A stretch of DNA of 64,000 bases from JAKAWQ01 sp035509315 (GCA_035509315.1 DATJLS010000030.1:123591-187590); one strand, 5' to 3'; counted from the stretch's first letter, positions 43,477 through 52,056 are shown. Notes: generated by a model not told the origin, from the sequence alone. Translations and numbers: made by a program.

Positions 43477-45099
43477 TCAGACACGTTCCTTGGTCGTGCG
43501 GAAGCGGATCTCCGGCCATTTCTCGGTCATGTAATTGAGCTCCCACGCGTTGCGCGCGAGGAAGACCGGCGCGCCGTCCCGGTCCTCGCTCATCGCGTGG
43601 CGGTTGGCCTCGACGAATTCCTTGAGCCGCAGCGGCTCGTCCGCGCCGATCCAGCGCGCCGTGTCGTAGGAGGCGGGCTCCAGCCCGACCTTGAGCTTGT
43701 ATTCGTGCTCGATCCGCGTGGTCAGCACGTCGAGCTGCAGCGCGCCCACGGCACCGACGATCCATTCCGAGCCGAGGAGCGAGCGGAAGACCTGCACGAC
43801 CCCTTCCTCGGCGAGATCCTCGAGCGCGCGGCGCATCTGCTTGGCACGCATCGGATCGTCGAGCCGCACGCGGCGGAGGATTTCGGGCGCGAAGTCTGGC
43901 ACGCCGGAGAAACGAATCCTCTCGCCCTCGGTCAGCGTGTCCCCGACACGGAGCGTGCCGTGATTGGGGATGCCGATGATGTCTCCGGGCCAGGCTTCCT
44001 CAGCGAGCGAACGTTCCTGCGCGAAGAAGAAGATCGGCGATTGCACCGAAAATATCTTTCCGGTGCGGACCTGGTGGAGCTTCATGCCGCGCTGGAAACG
44101 GCCCGAGCAGATGCGCAGGAAGGCGATGCGGTCGCGATGGTTCGGGTCCATGTTCGCCTGGACCTTGAAGACGATACCGGTCACTTCCGGCTCGGAAGGC
44201 ACGACGGTGCGCGCATCCGCCGGCTGGCCGCGCGGCGGCGGCGCATGGGCGACGAGCCCCTCCAGCAGCTCGCGCACGCCGTAATCCTCGAGCGCACTGC
44301 CGAAATAGATCGGCGTGAGATGGCCGGCGCGATAGGATTCGAGATCGAAGGCGGAATAGACCGCTTCGATCATTTCCGCATCCTCGCGGAGCTCGGCGGC
44401 CTGCTCGACGGGAACATGCCCCGCGAGCGTGCCGGCGGCCGCAGCCTCATCACCGGGACGGGCGAGGCCGATGAGCCTTTTCCGTTGCAAATCCCAGCAG
44501 CCGCGGAAGAGCCCGCCCATGCCGATCGGCCAGGTCATCGGCGAGACATCGAGGGCCAGGGTCTGGGCGATCTCGTCCACGAGCTCGAAGGGGTTGCGTC
44601 CCTCGCGATCGACCTTGTTGATGAAGGTGGTGATCGGGATGTCGCGGAGCCGGCAGACCTCGAAGAGCTTGCGCGTCTGCAGCTCGATCCCTTTCGCGGC
44701 ATCGATGATCATGACCGCCGAATCGACCGCGGTGAGCGTGCGGTACGTATCCTCGCTGAAATCCTGGTGGCCCGGCGTGTCGAGCAAATTGAAGACCGTG
44801 TTCCCGAATTCGAAGGTCATCACCGAGCTCGAGACGGAGATGCCGCGCTGCTGCTCGATCTTCATCCAATCCGAACGCGTGTGGCGGCGTTCCCGCCGCG
44901 CCTTCACCATGCCGGCTTCACGGATGGCGCCGCCGAAGAGCAGCAGCTTCTCGGTGAGCGTGGTCTTGCCGGCATCGGGGTGCGAGATGATGGCGAAGGT
45001 ACGCCGCGGCAGGGGTGCGGCAAGCCCGGACGGCGGCTTGTTCGGCAGAGACGCGTTTTCGGAGGTCTCGGGCAAGAAGCCCGGCGCGGCGTCGTTCAT
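43477..45099 (-). CDS. prfC: Peptide chain release factor RF3
   Basis: The 540-residue translational GTPase shows G1 SHPDAGKT (39-46), G3 DTPGHQD (106-112) and G4 NKVD (160-163), a QQRGISVSSS switch and a C-terminal RF3-specific domain. RF3 recycles RF1/RF2 from the ribosome after termination. The MNDAAP start has only weak upstream purines. Normal length and no anomaly. Confidence 0.96.
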   Translation of the reverse strand: MNDAAPGFLPETSENASLPNKPPSGLAAPLPRRTFAIISHPDAGKTTLTEKLLLFGGAIREAGMVKARRERRHTRSDWMKIEQQRGISVSSSVMTFEFGNTVFNLLDTPGHQDFSEDTYRTLTAVDSAVMIIDAAKGIELQTRKLFEVCRLRDIPITTFINKVDREGRNPFELVDEIAQTLALDVSPMTWPIGMGGLFRGCWDLQRKRLIGLARPGDEAAAAGTLAGHVPVEQAAELREDAEMIEAVYSAFDLESYRAGHLTPIYFGSALEDYGVRELLEGLVAHAPPPRGQPADARTVVPSEPEVTGIVFKVQANMDPNHRDRIAFLRICSGRFQRGMKLHQVRTGKIFSVQSPIFFFAQERSLAEEAWPGDIIGIPNHGTLRVGDTLTEGERIRFSGVPDFAPEILRRVRLDDPMRAKQMRRALEDLAEEGVVQVFRSLLGSEWIVGAVGALQLDVLTTRIEHEYKLKVGLEPASYDTARWIGADEPLRLKEFVEANRHAMSEDRDGAPVFLARNAWELNYMTEKWPEIRFRTTKERV

Positions 45100-45469
45100 T
45101 GTCTCTCTCTTTCCCCGGCCTCGCGTTCAGGCGAACCGCGCCGGAAGGCCCAAGGGGACGACCCCAGGGAAAATGACCCAAGGGGAGGAATAGCAGGAAA
45201 GGCGCGCAAGCACGGGACGAAGCCGCAAGCGCCGCGCCAGGGAACTTCGCCGGCTATATAGAGAGGCGTGGGCGGATTGTGTAGAGCGCCCAAGGCGGAC
45301 GACATCGAAGGTGGGCGGCTTCCTTGCCAAAGTGATTCCATAGAGCCAGGATGCCGCAAATCTGCAATCGAAAAGAGAAGGCGGCGCCGCAAGGGATGCA
45401 TGAGCCTGCGGCGCGGCTCAAGGGGAAGTCCGGAAATGCCGGGTGCCGAATCCGTCCACGGGGCTGTCG
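45100..45469. other. Intergenic region between prfC and the acyl-CoA dehydrogenase-like gene
   Basis: No gene seen. CCCAAGGGGACGACCCCAGG followed by a second ACCCAAGGGG forms a short direct/inverted repeat at 45148-45185. The region must hold divergent promoters for prfC and the gene at 45470; no clear boxes stand out. Confidence 0.4.
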
Positions 45470-46693
45470 ATGGCTGATGAAGCGCTGAAGAAAGCGGTGG
45501 CGAGCGCGCGCTCACCCCGGAGCGATGGCGGCGGGATCGACTGGCTCGGCCGGGTGCGGGCGCTGGCGCCGCAGATTGCCGCCGCCGCGGCGGAGATCGA
45601 GCATGAACGGCGGTTGCCGGCACGGCTGGTCGCCGAGCTGCAGGCATCGGGAATGTTCAGCTTGCTGGTGCCCCACGCCTTCAACGGCGCCGAGCTCGAC
45701 CCGCCCAGCTTCATTTCCATCCTCGAGGCGGTGGCGGCCATCGATGCGAGCACGGCCTGGTGCCTTGGCCAGAACAATGTCTGCGGCTCGTCGGCGGCTT
45801 TTCTTCCCGCACACGCGGCACGGGAGATTTTTGGCGGCGCGCCGCAGGCGATCCTCGCCTGGGGCGCAGGGTTCGCCGGGCGGGCCGCCGCCGTGCCGGG
45901 CGGGTACCGGGTTACCGGAAAATGGTCCTTCGCGAGCGGTGTCCGCCACGCGACATGGATCGGCGCACATTGCATCGTGACTGAGGAGGACGGGCGCGAA
46001 CGGCTTGGGCCGGGTGGCAAGGCCGTGACGCGCACCATGCTGTTCCCGGCCTCGCAAACCACATTGCAGGATATCTGGCATGTGATCGGTTTGCGCGGGA
46101 CAGGAAGCGATTCCTACGCGATCGAGAACCTGTTCGTGCCCGAGGACCATTCGCTCGCGCGCGACGACCCGGCCGATCGGCACCATGAAGGGCCGCTCTA
46201 TCATTATTCGAGCAGCGCCCTTTTTGGCCCGGGCTTCGCGGGCGTGGCGCTCGGCATCGCGCGGGCGATGCTGGATGCGCTGATCGGGCTTGCGATGGAG
46301 AAGACGCCGCGCGGCCTCGACAATCCGATGCGGCTGAGCCCGGTGAGCCAGTACGAGATCGCCGAGACCGAGGCACGGCTGCGCGCCGCCCGGATGTATC
46401 TGCTCGGCACCGCCGGCGAAGTCTGGCAGGAGGTAGTCCGCGCCGACCGGCTGACGCTGGAGCAGCGGATCGCGATCCGGCTCGCGACAACTTACGTGAT
46501 CCGCGAGGCGACGCAGGTGGCGGACTTCGCCTATTCCCGCGCCGGTGCCACGGCCATCTTCGAGACCAGCCCGTTCGAGCGGCGGTTCCGCGATATCCAC
46601 GCGGTGGCGCAGCAAGTGCAGGGACGCGGCTCACATTTCGAGACGGTGGGAAGATTCCTGTTTGGCGAGGAGCCCGATCTCCTGTTCGTCTGA
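45470..46693 (+). CDS. Acyl-CoA dehydrogenase-fold flavoprotein (HsaA/DszC-like monooxygenase type)
   Basis: A 407-residue product from ATG 45470 (a GTG at 45443 would add nine). N-terminal helical domain, STAWCLGQNNVCGSSAAF loop, beta-barrel GKWSFASGVRHATW and C-terminal helix bundle match the acyl-CoA dehydrogenase superfamily, in the branch of group D flavin monooxygenases (HsaA, DszC and relatives) rather than true dehydrogenases. No flavin reductase gene is adjacent. Substrate unknown. Confidence 0.78.
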   Translation: MADEALKKAVASARSPRSDGGGIDWLGRVRALAPQIAAAAAEIEHERRLPARLVAELQASGMFSLLVPHAFNGAELDPPSFISILEAVAAIDASTAWCLGQNNVCGSSAAFLPAHAAREIFGGAPQAILAWGAGFAGRAAAVPGGYRVTGKWSFASGVRHATWIGAHCIVTEEDGRERLGPGGKAVTRTMLFPASQTTLQDIWHVIGLRGTGSDSYAIENLFVPEDHSLARDDPADRHHEGPLYHYSSSALFGPGFAGVALGIARAMLDALIGLAMEKTPRGLDNPMRLSPVSQYEIAETEARLRAARMYLLGTAGEVWQEVVRADRLTLEQRIAIRLATTYVIREATQVADFAYSRAGATAIFETSPFERRFRDIHAVAQQVQGRGSHFETVGRFLFGEEPDLLFV

Positions 46694-46765
46694 GGGAGTC
46701 TTCCCATGATGGCGCCCAGTGTGATGGGGCGCGGAGCGCGGTTCGGGAACGAGTTGCCTCGCGTA

Positions 46766-46865
46766 GAGCGTGATCACCGAAGGTGGACTCACCGCAGGTT
46801 CGAATCACGCGATGAAACAATGACCGAGAACAGGATGGGGAGCCCGAGCCATCTCATCCCGTTCC
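46766..46865 (+). repeat. Dispersed palindromic repeat, copy 4
   Basis: GAGCGTGATCACCGAAGGTG, CACCGCAGGTTCGAATCACG, AAACAATGACCGAGAACAGG and ATCTCATCCCG in order, the most complete copy. It lies between a gene end and the MITE in the gap 46694-47341, which has no coding sequence I can support. Confidence 0.8.
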
Positions 46866-47029
46866 AATGAAACAAATTGTAAATTCCTCCTTTCTTAGAT
46901 CTTTGCGCCGTCGCTCGCGTTCGACGTTCAATTTCATGAACTTGATGCGTGTTCCGCCAGAGATGCAGGACAAATCCGGAAGAAAGATACCATGGAATCG
47001 CGCATAGCAAATTCGATTCGGGCGTCTAA

Positions 47030-47286
47030 GAGACTGTTTGAGAATGCGCTGTGATGAGTCGGTTCGTTCCAAGTTGGGGGCGCCGCAGGCGCCGGCCGGC
47101 GCGGCTTTCGAGAACCGGGGCGGAGCGGCCTTGAGATCAATATGGCTTCTGGCGGAGAAGCGCAGCGATCCGCCAAAGCCCAAGGGGAAGCCATGAAATT
47201 GATCGCCAAAACAAAAGGGCCGTGAGCACCGGAAGCGCAGAAAGACACGTCGGACGACCACCACAGTCGCATTCTCAAACAGTCTC
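47030..47286. mobile_element. 257-bp MITE-like element with perfect 19-bp terminal inverted repeats
   Basis: Ends are GAGACTGTTTGAGAATGCG at 47030-47048 and its exact complement at 47268-47286, flanked by TAA on both sides (47027-47029 and 47287-47289) as a target duplication. CTAA sites and GAGACTGTTTG ends are typical of IS5-family elements (IS427/IS1031-like groups). No transposase coding is present, so it is a non-autonomous or internally deleted copy. A palindromic block inside (47136-47178) recurs at 52158-52238. Confidence 0.82.
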
Positions 47287-47341
47287 TAAGCTCTCCTCGG
47301 CCGGATTTGACATCCGGATTTGAGACGGGGAGACGTGTGCA

Positions 47342-47960
47342 ATGCCCCAGCCAATTGCCCTTAATGTCAATGGAGAGAACAAGACCGTCCGCGTCGAAGC
47401 GGAGAGCATGCTTCTCTACGCGCTGCCCGACAATCTCGGCCTGCATGGCCCGAAATTCGGCTGCGGATTGGGTGAATGCGGGGCCTGCACCGTGATCATG
47501 AACGGGTTCGTGATCCGTTCCTGCGTGATGCCGGGTGCCGCTGCGGAGAATGCGAAGATCATCACGCTCGAAGGACTCGGCACCCAGGAGAAACCTCACA
47601 AGCTGCAAAAAGCCTTCATCGCGGAGCAGGCCGCGCTCAGCGGCATGCCCGGGGACGTGAGGGAACGCCCGGAAAAGAGCGCAGCGCTCGGCTTGATTTC
47701 ACCGCCCCCGCCCGAAGGCAAGCTCTATGCCTGGCTCGCTGTTCATCCGGACGACACCACGACCCTCTTCACCGACAAGGTCGAGACCGGACCGCGTCGA
47801 TGTCGTGCTGGTCAACAACCGGCCGGAATATCCGGCCTACAGCGCGAGTGAACCCTCCACCTGCCCGACGACGGCGCTCGTCAGCAATGCCATCTATGAC
47901 GCGATCGGAGTGCGGCTGTGCCAGACGCCGTTCCGGCCCGAGCGGGTCAGGGGGCCCTGA
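47342..47960 (+). pseudogene. Fused, deleted remnant of an IorA/IorB-type molybdenum hydroxylase
   Basis: The first ~100 codons encode the plant-type [2Fe-2S] domain of the small subunit (GCGLGECGACTV with its cysteines), but the second Fe-S domain is missing: after ...AFIAEQAA the reading passes directly into a large-subunit-like stretch (YAWLAVHPDDTTTLFTDKVETG, where intact proteins read WLAIHPDNTATL-TG-VELGQG). At about 47785 the frame slips and continues as VDVVLVNNRPEYPAYSASEP...NAIYDAIGVRL, the C-terminus of the large subunit. Two internal deletions have removed most of both genes. Not functional. Confidence 0.82.
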
Positions 47961-48001
47961 GCTGAGCGACGAAGCGGGTTAGAGGAGATCGCGATCAGGC
48001 G

Positions 48002-48092
48002 GAATCGGCTGATCGCCTGAAGATGCTCGCAAAACAAACACATAAAGCGGATTGCGCGGGCCCATGCGAACGCAATTCGCTCTAGGGGAAGG
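48002..48092 (+). repeat. Hairpin-rich intergenic repeat before clpS
   Basis: TCAGGCG-...-CGCCTGA pair, then GCTCGCAAAACAAACACATA and AGCGGATTGCG / CGCAATTCGCT arms. Similar 'CTGAAGATGCTCGCAAAACAAA...' segments are familiar intergenic repeats in alphaproteobacteria. It may act as terminator for clpS (stop 48098) on the minus strand. Confidence 0.45.
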
Positions 48093-48097
48093 GCCCT

Positions 48098-48403
48098 CTA
48101 TTCCTCGGGCTCGGTCGTGAAGAGGAGCGGATAGCCCTTGGCGCGACCCGCCTCCGTTCCCCGTGTGGCCTTGGCCTCGGCGACATCCTTCGTATAGACG
48201 GCGACCACGCAGGCGCCGCGCTGGTGGGCTGTCATCATCACGCGCTGGGCCTGCTCTTCTCCCATGCGGAATTCCGCCTTGAGCACGGTCACGACGAAGG
48301 CGCGCGGCGTATAATCATCGTTGATGAGGATGACCTTGTAGAGGCGAGGCCGCTCCGTCGCCAAACGGACTTTGGTACGTGGCCTCGTGACAATGTCATT
48401 CAT
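48098..48403 (-). CDS. clpS: ATP-dependent Clp protease adaptor ClpS
   Basis: The start at ATG 48403 gives 101 residues (an upstream TTG at 48421 adds six). ClpS core: YKVILINDDYTPRAFVVTVL, in which the N-degron pocket residues N and D of the NDDYTP motif are present, and later HQRGACVVAVYTKDVAE. It delivers N-end-rule substrates to ClpAP. No clpA in the window. A second alphaproteobacterial-type ClpS copy is common; this could be either. Confidence 0.94.
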   Translation of the reverse strand: MNDIVTRPRTKVRLATERPRLYKVILINDDYTPRAFVVTVLKAEFRMGEEQAQRVMMTAHQRGACVVAVYTKDVAEAKATRGTEAGRAKGYPLLFTTEPEE

Positions 48404-48514
48404 CGGAGGAACCGCTCCCAATAACAGCGGAGCCGCGCGGAAATTCTATCGCATGGATGCGCCTTGCCTGTCCATCCGATCGTGGAGGCGGAGCCGGAGG
48501 AGCGAAATCGGCGT

Positions 48515-48528
48515 TTGATCCGGATCAA
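48515..48528. promoter_or_regulatory. FNR/FixK-type box (perfect)
   Basis: TTGATCCGGATCAA is a perfect 14-bp palindrome and an exact TTGAT-N4-ATCAA FNR box. A class II promoter from here would start near 48565, 25 bp before the small ORF at 48590. Confidence 0.65.
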
Positions 48529-48589
48529 TGCTCCGGCCGCCGGACGATGCAAGGCCACTGCCGGCGAATCCGATCGGCGGCACTGCTGA

Positions 48590-48763
48590 ATGAGAGATGC
48601 CGAGCGTGCGTCCGGCGGGGACGATTGCTTCCCGATCGCGGCAGCGGAAGGTGTTCGTTTCGTGACACGCCCGCGGACATTCCCCGATGCGGAGGCGAAG
48701 GCGCTGAACGAAGCCGGCCCGCCATCGCGCAGACCGGAGGCATTCCAGCCATCGGCCTCTTGA
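48590..48763 (+). CDS. Doubtful small ORF between two FNR boxes
   Basis: Reads 57 residues from ATG 48590, with only a weak ribosome site. The composition (DAERASGGDD, PDAEAKALNEAG) is protein-like but I recognise no family. Its stop lies within the second FNR box. It could be a real oxygen-responsive small protein, or a remnant left by decay. Confidence 0.25.
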   Translation: MRDAERASGGDDCFPIAAAEGVRFVTRPRTFPDAEAKALNEAGPPSRRPEAFQPSAS

Positions 48764-48773
48764 TCCTGATCAA
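48760..48773. promoter_or_regulatory. FNR/FixK-type box upstream of the alcohol dehydrogenase
   Basis: TTGATCCTGATCAA matches TTGAT-N4-ATCAA. Its centre is about 79 bp before the ATG at 48846, so a class II promoter would place the transcript start near 48808. This suggests induction of the dehydrogenase when oxygen is low. Confidence 0.65.
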
Positions 48774-48845
48774 AGTGCCCATTGCATCAGGCTGGTTTTC
48801 TCCGGGCTTCTGTTTGTTCTTGCCGTGGAGGAATTGGAGGATCTC

Positions 48846-49883
48846 ATGAAAGCGCTCGTCTATCGCAGACCTGGTCTCAAGGCGCTCGAAGACCGGCCCA
48901 AGCCGGAGATTCGGGCTTCCGGAGACGCGATCGTCAAAATGACCCGGACGACGATCTGCGGCACCGATCTCCATATCCTGAAAGGCGATGTCCCGACCTG
49001 CGCGCCTGGCCGCATCCTGGGCCATGAGGGGGTTGGCATCGTCGATACCGTGGGACCGGGCGTCACCGCCTTCAAGGCCGGGGACCATGTGCTGATCTCC
49101 TGCATTTCGGCATGCGGCAAATGCGATTATTGCCGCCGCGGCATGTATTCGCACTGCACTACGGGCGGCTGGATCCTGGGCAACGAGATCGACGGAACCC
49201 AGGCCGAATATGTTCGCATCCCCCATGCCGATACCAGCCTCTACCCAATCCCCGAAGGGGCCGATGAAGAGGCTTTGGTCATGCTGAGCGATATTCTGCC
49301 GACCGGATTCGAATGCGGTGTGCTGAACGGCAAGGTGGCGCCTGGATCGACGGTTGCGATCGTCGGCGCCGGGCCGATCGGCCTTGCTTCACTTCTGACC
49401 GCGCAATTCTACTCTCCCGCCGAGATCATCATGATCGATCTCGATGCAAATCGTCTTGGTATCGCAACCAGATTCGGCGCCACCCAGACGATCAACAGCA
49501 GCGACGGCAACGTGGCCGAGAAGGTGAAAGCGCTGACCGGAGGCCGCGGGGTCGATACCGCGATCGAGGCGGTTGGCATCCCGGCCACGTTCTTGCTTTG
49601 CGAGGATCTGGTGGCTGCGGGCGGCACCATCGCCAATATCGGCGTGCATGGCAGCAAGGTCGATCTGCATCTGGAGAAATTATGGTCGCAGAATATCGCG
49701 ATCACCACGCGCCTGGTCGATACCGTGACAACGCCGATGCTTCTGAAAACGGTGCAGGCGAAGAAGATCGATCCGGCCCGGCTGATCACACACCGATTCT
49801 CGCTCACGCAAATTCTCGATGCCTATGAAACCTTCGCTCATGCCGCCGATACGCGGGCACTCAAGGTGATCATCCGGGCCTGA
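48846..49883 (+). CDS. Zinc-dependent alcohol dehydrogenase (MDR family)
   Basis: ATG 48846 is preceded by GGAGGATCTC and gives 345 residues. Catalytic zinc ligands C38 (ICGTD) and H60-E61 (GHE), structural-zinc cysteines C90, C93, C96 and C104 (ACGKCDYC...HC), and the NAD(P) loop VGAGPIGLAS are all present. Closest in look to the isopropanol/formaldehyde/threonine dehydrogenase branch. An FNR-type box upstream suggests microaerobic control. No partner gene adjacent. Confidence 0.92.
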   Translation: MKALVYRRPGLKALEDRPKPEIRASGDAIVKMTRTTICGTDLHILKGDVPTCAPGRILGHEGVGIVDTVGPGVTAFKAGDHVLISCISACGKCDYCRRGMYSHCTTGGWILGNEIDGTQAEYVRIPHADTSLYPIPEGADEEALVMLSDILPTGFECGVLNGKVAPGSTVAIVGAGPIGLASLLTAQFYSPAEIIMIDLDANRLGIATRFGATQTINSSDGNVAEKVKALTGGRGVDTAIEAVGIPATFLLCEDLVAAGGTIANIGVHGSKVDLHLEKLWSQNIAITTRLVDTVTTPMLLKTVQAKKIDPARLITHRFSLTQILDAYETFAHAADTRALKVIIRA

Positions 49884-50183
49884 TGCGGGAGAGCGAAAAC
49901 CGATCTACGCATGGAAAGAGAGGCCATCAGATCGTGACGATTTCAGATCATCACGCTCTTGCTTTATTTTCTCGGTCAATTTGATGGCCTCCCCTGAGGT
50001 TTTGGCGGATCGCTTCGCGCCGGAATCCCCGCCGACATGTTCGGGGCCCCCGCCGATATCGCTGGCGGGGAACCGCTTCGCGGGATGCCCCGATTCCACG
50101 GAAAGCCATATCGATCTCGCGTTTCCCCGTTCCGACGGCGATGGGGAATGGCGCAATGCGCGCGGGTGGGGTAGGTATCTTCC
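49884..50183. other. 300-bp gap before the HAD gene
   Basis: No gene recognised. Reverse-strand GAGCGTGATGATCTGAAATC at about 49954-49935 resembles the first block of the dispersed repeat but the rest is not conserved. GGGTAGGTATCTTCC precedes the HAD start. Confidence 0.4.
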
Positions 50184-50846
50184 ATGGAACTGCCGAATCC
50201 GCTCGATGCCGTCATCCTCGATATGGACGGTACATTGCACGACACAGAGTGCATCTACCATGAGGCGCTCAAGCGGGCGGTCACCGCGGTGGGATTTTCG
50301 GTCACCGACGGATTCGTCCATTCCCTGATCGGAATTCCGGGCAAGGAGACGGACGAGATGCTGCAGACGCATCTCGGACCCCGCTTCCCCTTCGATGCCT
50401 ATGACCGGCTTTACGACGAGTATTGCGAAACGCTGATGGCCGAGGGCATCAGGCTCAAGCCGGGGGTGACGGAACTGCTCGATTTTCTCGAGGCGTGCGC
50501 GCTGCCGGTCGCGATCGCGACCTCGGCGAGCCGCCGCGCGGCGACGCTGCACCTCATGCGTTCAGGGCTCGGATCGAGGATCACGAAGGTTGTCACGCGG
50601 GACGACGTCACGCGGGGCAAACCGCACCCGGATGTCTATCTCGAGGCGGCCCACCGCGTCGGGGCCGCGCCGGAACGGTGCCTGGCGGTGGAGGATTCCT
50701 TCAACGGCATCCGGGCCGCGCATGCTGCCGGAATGATGCCGGTGATGGTGCCCGATGTGCTGACCCCGACACCGGAGATCCGCGCGCTCTGTGTGACGGT
50801 GGCCGCCGATCTCCATGCCGTGCGCAACCTCATTGCCCGGCCCTGA
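50184..50846 (+). CDS. HAD-superfamily hydrolase (subfamily IA)
   Basis: The 220-residue enzyme has HAD motif I DMDGTLHDTE (nucleophile and acid Asp), motif II T in IATSASRRAA, motif III K in RGKPHPDVY and motif IV VEDSFNGIRAAHAAG. The cap between motif I and II is C1-type as in phosphoglycolate phosphatase and beta-phosphoglucomutase; the exact substrate is not evident. Neighbour DUF2852 is convergent (9 bp). Confidence 0.88.
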   Translation: MELPNPLDAVILDMDGTLHDTECIYHEALKRAVTAVGFSVTDGFVHSLIGIPGKETDEMLQTHLGPRFPFDAYDRLYDEYCETLMAEGIRLKPGVTELLDFLEACALPVAIATSASRRAATLHLMRSGLGSRITKVVTRDDVTRGKPHPDVYLEAAHRVGAAPERCLAVEDSFNGIRAAHAAGMMPVMVPDVLTPTPEIRALCVTVAADLHAVRNLIARP

Positions 50847-50855
50847 GACGACCGC

Positions 50856-51284
50856 TCACGCAGCGGCGGGAGCTTCCGGCGGCGGCTCGGGACGGTTGCG
50901 ACGCTCGGCCATGAAGCGGTCGAACTCCTCGCGGTCCTTGGCGCGGCGGAGGCGCTCAAGATAATCGAGAAACTCGCGCTGCTCTTCCTCGAGCCGCCGC
51001 AGAGTCTCCGCACGATACTCGTCGAAGGCCGTATTGCCGCTCGGCATGTGGCGACGCCTGCGCCAGCCGCAGCCATTGCGTAGCCAATGCCCGTCCTGGG
51101 GCCGCCCTTCCTGGGTATTGTACCAGCGGCCGGGTGCGGCACAGTGGAATCCGAACAAGCGGCCGCTGAACCCGGCGAAGATGAGCATCGCGAGCCCGAG
51201 CGGCCAGGCAAGCCAGAAACCGAGGATGGTGAGCGCGATCCAGGCCGGCTTGCCGATCGCATCGATCTTCTCGAGGACGAACAT
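50856..51284 (-). CDS. DUF2852 membrane protein
   Basis: A 142-residue protein from ATG 51284 with GGGAG 8 nt upstream. Two hydrophobic stretches (about 15-45) are followed by a Trp/Arg-rich linker and a charged coiled-coil segment ending NTAFDEYRAETLRRLEEEQREFLDYLERLRRAKDREEFDRFM, which matches DUF2852. The family is alphaproteobacterial; function unknown. The Pro-rich tail is variable. Confidence 0.82.
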   Translation of the reverse strand: MFVLEKIDAIGKPAWIALTILGFWLAWPLGLAMLIFAGFSGRLFGFHCAAPGRWYNTQEGRPQDGHWLRNGCGWRRRRHMPSGNTAFDEYRAETLRRLEEEQREFLDYLERLRRAKDREEFDRFMAERRNRPEPPPEAPAAA

Positions 51285-51735
51285 GCGCGCACTCCCGCGA
51301 TAGGGTATGTGAATGTTAAGCACATTCACATCGCAGTTCAAGACCCAAAATGGAGCCCCAACCCTGCCGCTCGCCTCATATGCACAGGAAGGAGGCCGGC
51401 CCTGGATGACCACGACCGCGAGGCCGGCGGGAGCATGATGACGGGGGTGAGATCGCGGCGGGGCGGAATCGCGCGCGAAAACAATGACCGAGAGCGGGAT
51501 GGATTCGTCCGCGTTCACCCATTCCGCTCTCGGGTCGCGCGCCGACATCGATCGCGTTCCAGAGTGTGATGATTCCAGCCCATCGCGCTCGTGGGGTCCT
51601 CTTTCGTGCTTGCTCGACCGTTTGTTTTGCTGCCGCTATCATAACGCCGGGTGCAAACTGCGCCGTCAGATGCCGGATGGCCACCACCGGGACTGACCAT
51701 CACGCAGAAGAATCGTTCCTTTCGGAGGATACGTC
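51285..51735. other. Gap between DUF2852 and the GYD gene
   Basis: Contains dispersed repeat copy 5 (51431-51545). I see no gene in the remainder. GGAGGATACGTC precedes the GYD start. Confidence 0.5.
51431..51545 (+). repeat. Dispersed palindromic repeat, copy 5
   Basis: GAGCATGATGAC..., then GGAATCGCGCGCGAAAACAA and TGACCGAGAGCGGGATGG, then a pairing CATTCCGCTCTCGG block. More diverged than copies 1 and 4. Confidence 0.7.
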
Positions 51736-52056
51736 ATGCCCAAGTTCCTGTTCGCTACCTCCTACACTGCCGAAGGCCTGAAGGGCCTGCAGAAGGACAA
51801 GGCGTCCGGGCGCAAAAAGGCCGCCGTGGCCGCTGTCGAAAGCCTCGGCGGAAAGCTGGATGCGATGTATTTTGCTCTCGGAAGCGATGATGTGTTTGTG
51901 ATCGCCGAGCTTCCGGACGCGGTCGCTGCAGCGGCGCTGGGTCTCGCGGTTTCCGCGTCGGGTTTGATTGAGACACGCACAACGGCGCTGCTTACCGTTG
52001 AGGAGTGCGATCGAGCGATCGAAAAGACCGTGAAATTCCGAGCGCCGGGGCGGTGA
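51736..52056 (+). CDS. GYD-domain protein
   Basis: A 106-residue protein with the GYD pattern: FLFATSYTAEGLKGLQ, KAAVAAVESLGGKLDAMYFALGSDDVFVIAELPD and AAALGLAVSASGLIETRTT. The domain is a ferredoxin-like dimeric fold of unknown function. GGAGG sits 8 nt before the ATG. It stands alone between repeat-rich gaps. Confidence 0.85.
   Translation: MPKFLFATSYTAEGLKGLQKDKASGRKKAAVAAVESLGGKLDAMYFALGSDDVFVIAELPDAVAAAALGLAVSASGLIETRTTALLTVEECDRAIEKTVKFRAPGR

Larger units (their letters stand above)
48404..48845. other. Intergenic region with FNR-type boxes
   Basis: The 442-bp gap holds two FNR-type palindromes (48515-48528 and 48760-48773) and one weak ORF (48590-48763). The first box lies 112-125 bp upstream of the clpS start and the second 73-86 bp upstream of the alcohol dehydrogenase start. 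Nothing else recognised. Confidence 0.5.

Noticed and set aside
46795..46810. tRNA-like T-arm sequence GGTTCGAATCACG
   Set aside because: It belongs to the dispersed repeat; no acceptor stem or anticodon arm can be folded around it, and the other copies lack GTTCGAATC.
49905..50552. Minus-strand frame over the HAD gene and its upstream gap
   Set aside because: Overlaps the HAD catalytic motifs and has no family match; it is a shadow.
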